DNA from: Herbaspirillum sp. 3R11
GTDB lineage: Bacteria > Pseudomonadota > Gammaproteobacteria > Burkholderiales > Burkholderiaceae_D
Reading direction: 5' to 3'
Length of the DNA stretch: 64,000 nt
Assembly (NCBI RefSeq): GCF_004563925.1
Contig: NZ_SPNJ01000003.1
Coordinates: forward strand, 558,001 to 622,000
Shown here piece by piece: positions 62,440 through 64,000 of the stretch. The notes below the pieces were generated by a model. It had not been told where the DNA came from. It did no database searches and saw only the letters and a list, made by a program, of their open reading frames with translations. The position numbers and the translations under genes were made by a program. Within the stretch, counting starts at the first letter, position 1; every line of letters starts with the position of its first letter.

Positions 62440-63275
62440 CAGCATCACCATCGGCTTCCCTCGCGACCGCGCCGACCCCGCCGACCACATCTGCCGCGTC
62501 GACACCCTTCGAGCACGCCGTCTACCGCAGCCTCGCCGGCAAACGCGTGGTCATCACCGGCGGCGGCACCGGCATCGGCGCCGCGCTGGTGGAAGCCTTC
62601 GCCAGACAAGGTGCGCAGGTATTTTTCCTCGACATCGCCGAGCGCGAGTCGCGCGAACTGGAAGCCACGCTGCGCGACACGCCGTTGCCGCCGACCTTCC
62701 TGCAGTGCGACCTGCTCGACCTGGACGCGCTGGCGGCTAGCTTTGTCGTCATTGAAAAGATGGCCGGCGCCGTCGACATCCTCATCAACAATGCCGCCAA
62801 TGACGACCGCCACAAAGTCGCCGACGTCACGCCGGCTTATTGGGATGAGCGCATGGCGGTCAACCTGCGCCATCAGTTCTTTTGCGCACAGGCGGTTACG
62901 CCCGGCATGCGTGAAATGGGCCGCGGCGTGATTCTGAATTTCGGTTCGATCTCGTGGCATCTGGCGTTGCCCGGACTGGCGCTGTACATGACGGCCAAGG
63001 CCGCCATCGAAGGATTGACGCGCGGCCTGGCGCGCGACCTCGGCGTGCACGGCATCCGGGTCAATTGCATCATCCCCGGCGCGGTGCGCACGCCGCGCCA
63101 GATGCGCCTGTGGCACAGCCCGGAAGAAGAAGCCAAGATCCTCGCATCGCAATGCCTGTACGAACGCGTCGATCCGCATGACGTCGCGGCGCTGGCGCTG
63201 TTCCTGGCATCCGACAGCGCATCGAAATGCTCCGGTCGCGACTACTTCGTCGACGCCGGCTGGTACGGCGCATGA
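62436..63275 (+). CDS. xylB: D-xylose 1-dehydrogenase (SDR, Caulobacter XylB type)
   Basis: 279 residues, with a Ser/Thr/Pro-rich N-terminal extension of about 28. Core is colinear with Caulobacter XylB: GKRVVITGGGTGIGAALVEA, NNAANDDRHKVADVTPAYWD, VNLRHQFFCAQAV, catalytic Ser in NFGSISWHLA, Tyr-Lys in LYMTAKAAIEGLTRGLARDL, and DYFVDAGWYGA at the end. Oxidises D-xylose to D-xylono-1,4-lactone with NAD. Not the xylulokinase that shares the symbol xylB in E. coli. Overlaps xylX by ATGA. Confidence 0.92.
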   Translation: MTASPSASLATAPTPPTTSAASTPFEHAVYRSLAGKRVVITGGGTGIGAALVEAFARQGAQVFFLDIAERESRELEATLRDTPLPPTFLQCDLLDLDALAASFVVIEKMAGAVDILINNAANDDRHKVADVTPAYWDERMAVNLRHQFFCAQAVTPGMREMGRGVILNFGSISWHLALPGLALYMTAKAAIEGLTRGLARDLGVHGIRVNCIIPGAVRTPRQMRLWHSPEEEAKILASQCLYERVDPHDVAALALFLASDSASKCSGRDYFVDAGWYGA

Positions 63276-64000
63276 GCGCGCCCGCTCCGACCTGCGTGTG
63301 GCCGGTCGGCGCCGAACTGGGCGAGGGTCCGGTCTGGCATGCGGCGCAACAGGCGCTCTACTTCGTCGACATCAAGGGCCGCGCGCTCCATCGCTGCGAT
63401 GCTGACGGCGGCCATCGGGAAAGCTGGAGCACGCCGCAGCAGCCGGGTTTCGTGCTGCCCTGCGATGACGAAAATCTGCTGTGCGGCATGCAGGGCGGCC
63501 TTTATCAGTTCACTCCGGACACCGGAAGTTTCACGTTGCTGCAGCCGGTGGAACAAGACCTGCCGGGCAATCGGATCAACGACGGTTTCGTCGATCATCG
63601 CGGTCGCCTGTGGTTCGGCACCATGGATGACGCGGAAGAAAATCCGACCGGTTCGCTGTACCGCCGCGAGCGCGACATCCTGAAAAAACAGGACGACAAC
63701 TACGTCATCACCAACGGTCCGGCCATGAGCCCGGACGGCAAAACGCTATATCACACGGACACATTGCTGCGAACGGTATATGCTTTCGATGTCGACGCGG
63801 CGGGAAACTTGTCCGGCAAGCGCACGTTCACCATCATTGACGGCTCCGGTTACCCGGACGGCATGGCGGTGGATGCGGAAGGCTGCCTGTGGGTCGCCCT
63901 GTTCGGCGGGTGGCGCATCGAGCGCTTCCTGCCATCCGGGGAACTGATCGGCGTGCTTCCCTTCCCGTGCGCCAACATCACCAAGCTGGCCTTCGGCGGC
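63272..64000 (+). CDS. xylC: Xylonolactonase (SMP-30/gluconolactonase fold), truncated by window end
   Basis: 243 codons visible; the frame is open to the window edge, so the 3' end is missing. Colinear with Caulobacter XylC: CVWPVGAELGEGPVWHAAQQ, YFVDIKGRALHRCDADGG, GNRINDGFVDHRGRLWFGTM, YVITNGPAMSPDGKTLYHTD, YPDGMAVDAEGCLWVALFGG. The metal ligands Glu (GEGPVW), Asn (TNGPAMS) and Asp (YPDGMAVD) are present. Opens xylonolactone to xylonate. ATG 63272 overlaps the xylB stop (ATGA). Confidence 0.92.
   Translation, partial: MSAPAPTCVWPVGAELGEGPVWHAAQQALYFVDIKGRALHRCDADGGHRESWSTPQQPGFVLPCDDENLLCGMQGGLYQFTPDTGSFTLLQPVEQDLPGNRINDGFVDHRGRLWFGTMDDAEENPTGSLYRRERDILKKQDDNYVITNGPAMSPDGKTLYHTDTLLRTVYAFDVDAAGNLSGKRTFTIIDGSGYPDGMAVDAEGCLWVALFGGWRIERFLPSGELIGVLPFPCANITKLAFGG

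Overview
The window is about 62% GC, densely packed on both strands, and gene content and protein style point to a betaproteobacterium of the Oxalobacteraceae (a plant- or soil-associated Herbaspirillum-like organism is my best guess). The reasons are two Liv-type substrate-binding proteins, a Burkholderiales-type porin, several chemoreceptors, a FadE acyl-CoA dehydrogenase, an oxidative D-xylose pathway and type IV pilus minor pilins. This is inference from protein families; no rRNA or other marker gene lies in the window. I see no tRNA, rRNA, CRISPR array, prophage or intact insertion sequence.

Layout. 1-5.1 kb: end of an unidentified gene, exonuclease I (sbcB), a membrane diguanylate cyclase, and a divergent hemerythrin / tandem universal stress protein pair separated by two FNR-type boxes. 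5.1-11.5 kb: a catabolic island with a LysR regulator, a two-subunit ThDP decarboxylase of the sulfopyruvate/phosphonopyruvate type, an orphan Liv-type binding protein, an aldehyde dehydrogenase and a YihU-like beta-hydroxyacid dehydrogenase. I read it as a candidate C3-sulfonate (or phosphonate) pathway. 11.5-17.4 kb: minus-strand genes for a 105-residue unknown, a zinc-ribbon metallopeptidase coupled to a YdeP-type molybdopterin oxidoreductase, a catalase-fold protein and a glycine-rich secreted protein. 17.8-21.3 kb: AsmA and YihY/BrkB membrane proteins, followed by a 116-bp structured repeat-like element.

21.4-26.2 kb: azoreductase, acetyltransferase, a chemoreceptor overlapping a MarR-like gene, and a porin. 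26.4-37 kb: a complete Liv-type ABC transporter with a DUF1445 (D-glutamate cyclase-like) protein and an NTF2-like protein on the minus strand, divergent from a fused HyuA-HyuB 5-oxoprolinase/hydantoinase. Together they suggest uptake and hydrolysis of a 5-oxoproline- or hydantoin-like compound. 37-46.8 kb: a Cache chemoreceptor, aldo/keto reductase, fadE, a neutral zinc metallopeptidase with three small genes and a DUF924 protein, and a small-ORF/XRE-cupin regulator pair.

47-52.6 kb: minor pilins pilV-pilW-pilX-pilE-fimT with no pilY1, running directly into ribD-ribE, then a Phd/ParE-type toxin-antitoxin pair. 52.7-54.5 kb: a divergent short-chain dehydrogenase / GlxA-type AraC regulator. 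54.6-64 kb: a D-xylose locus with mutarotase, XylR, the XylFGH importer and Weimberg-pathway enzymes (2-keto-3-deoxyxylonate dehydratase XylX, xylose dehydrogenase XylB, xylonolactonase XylC, the last cut by the window end). Xylose would be imported, oxidised to xylonolactone, hydrolysed and dehydrated toward 2-oxoglutarate; the xylonate dehydratase should lie just beyond the right edge.
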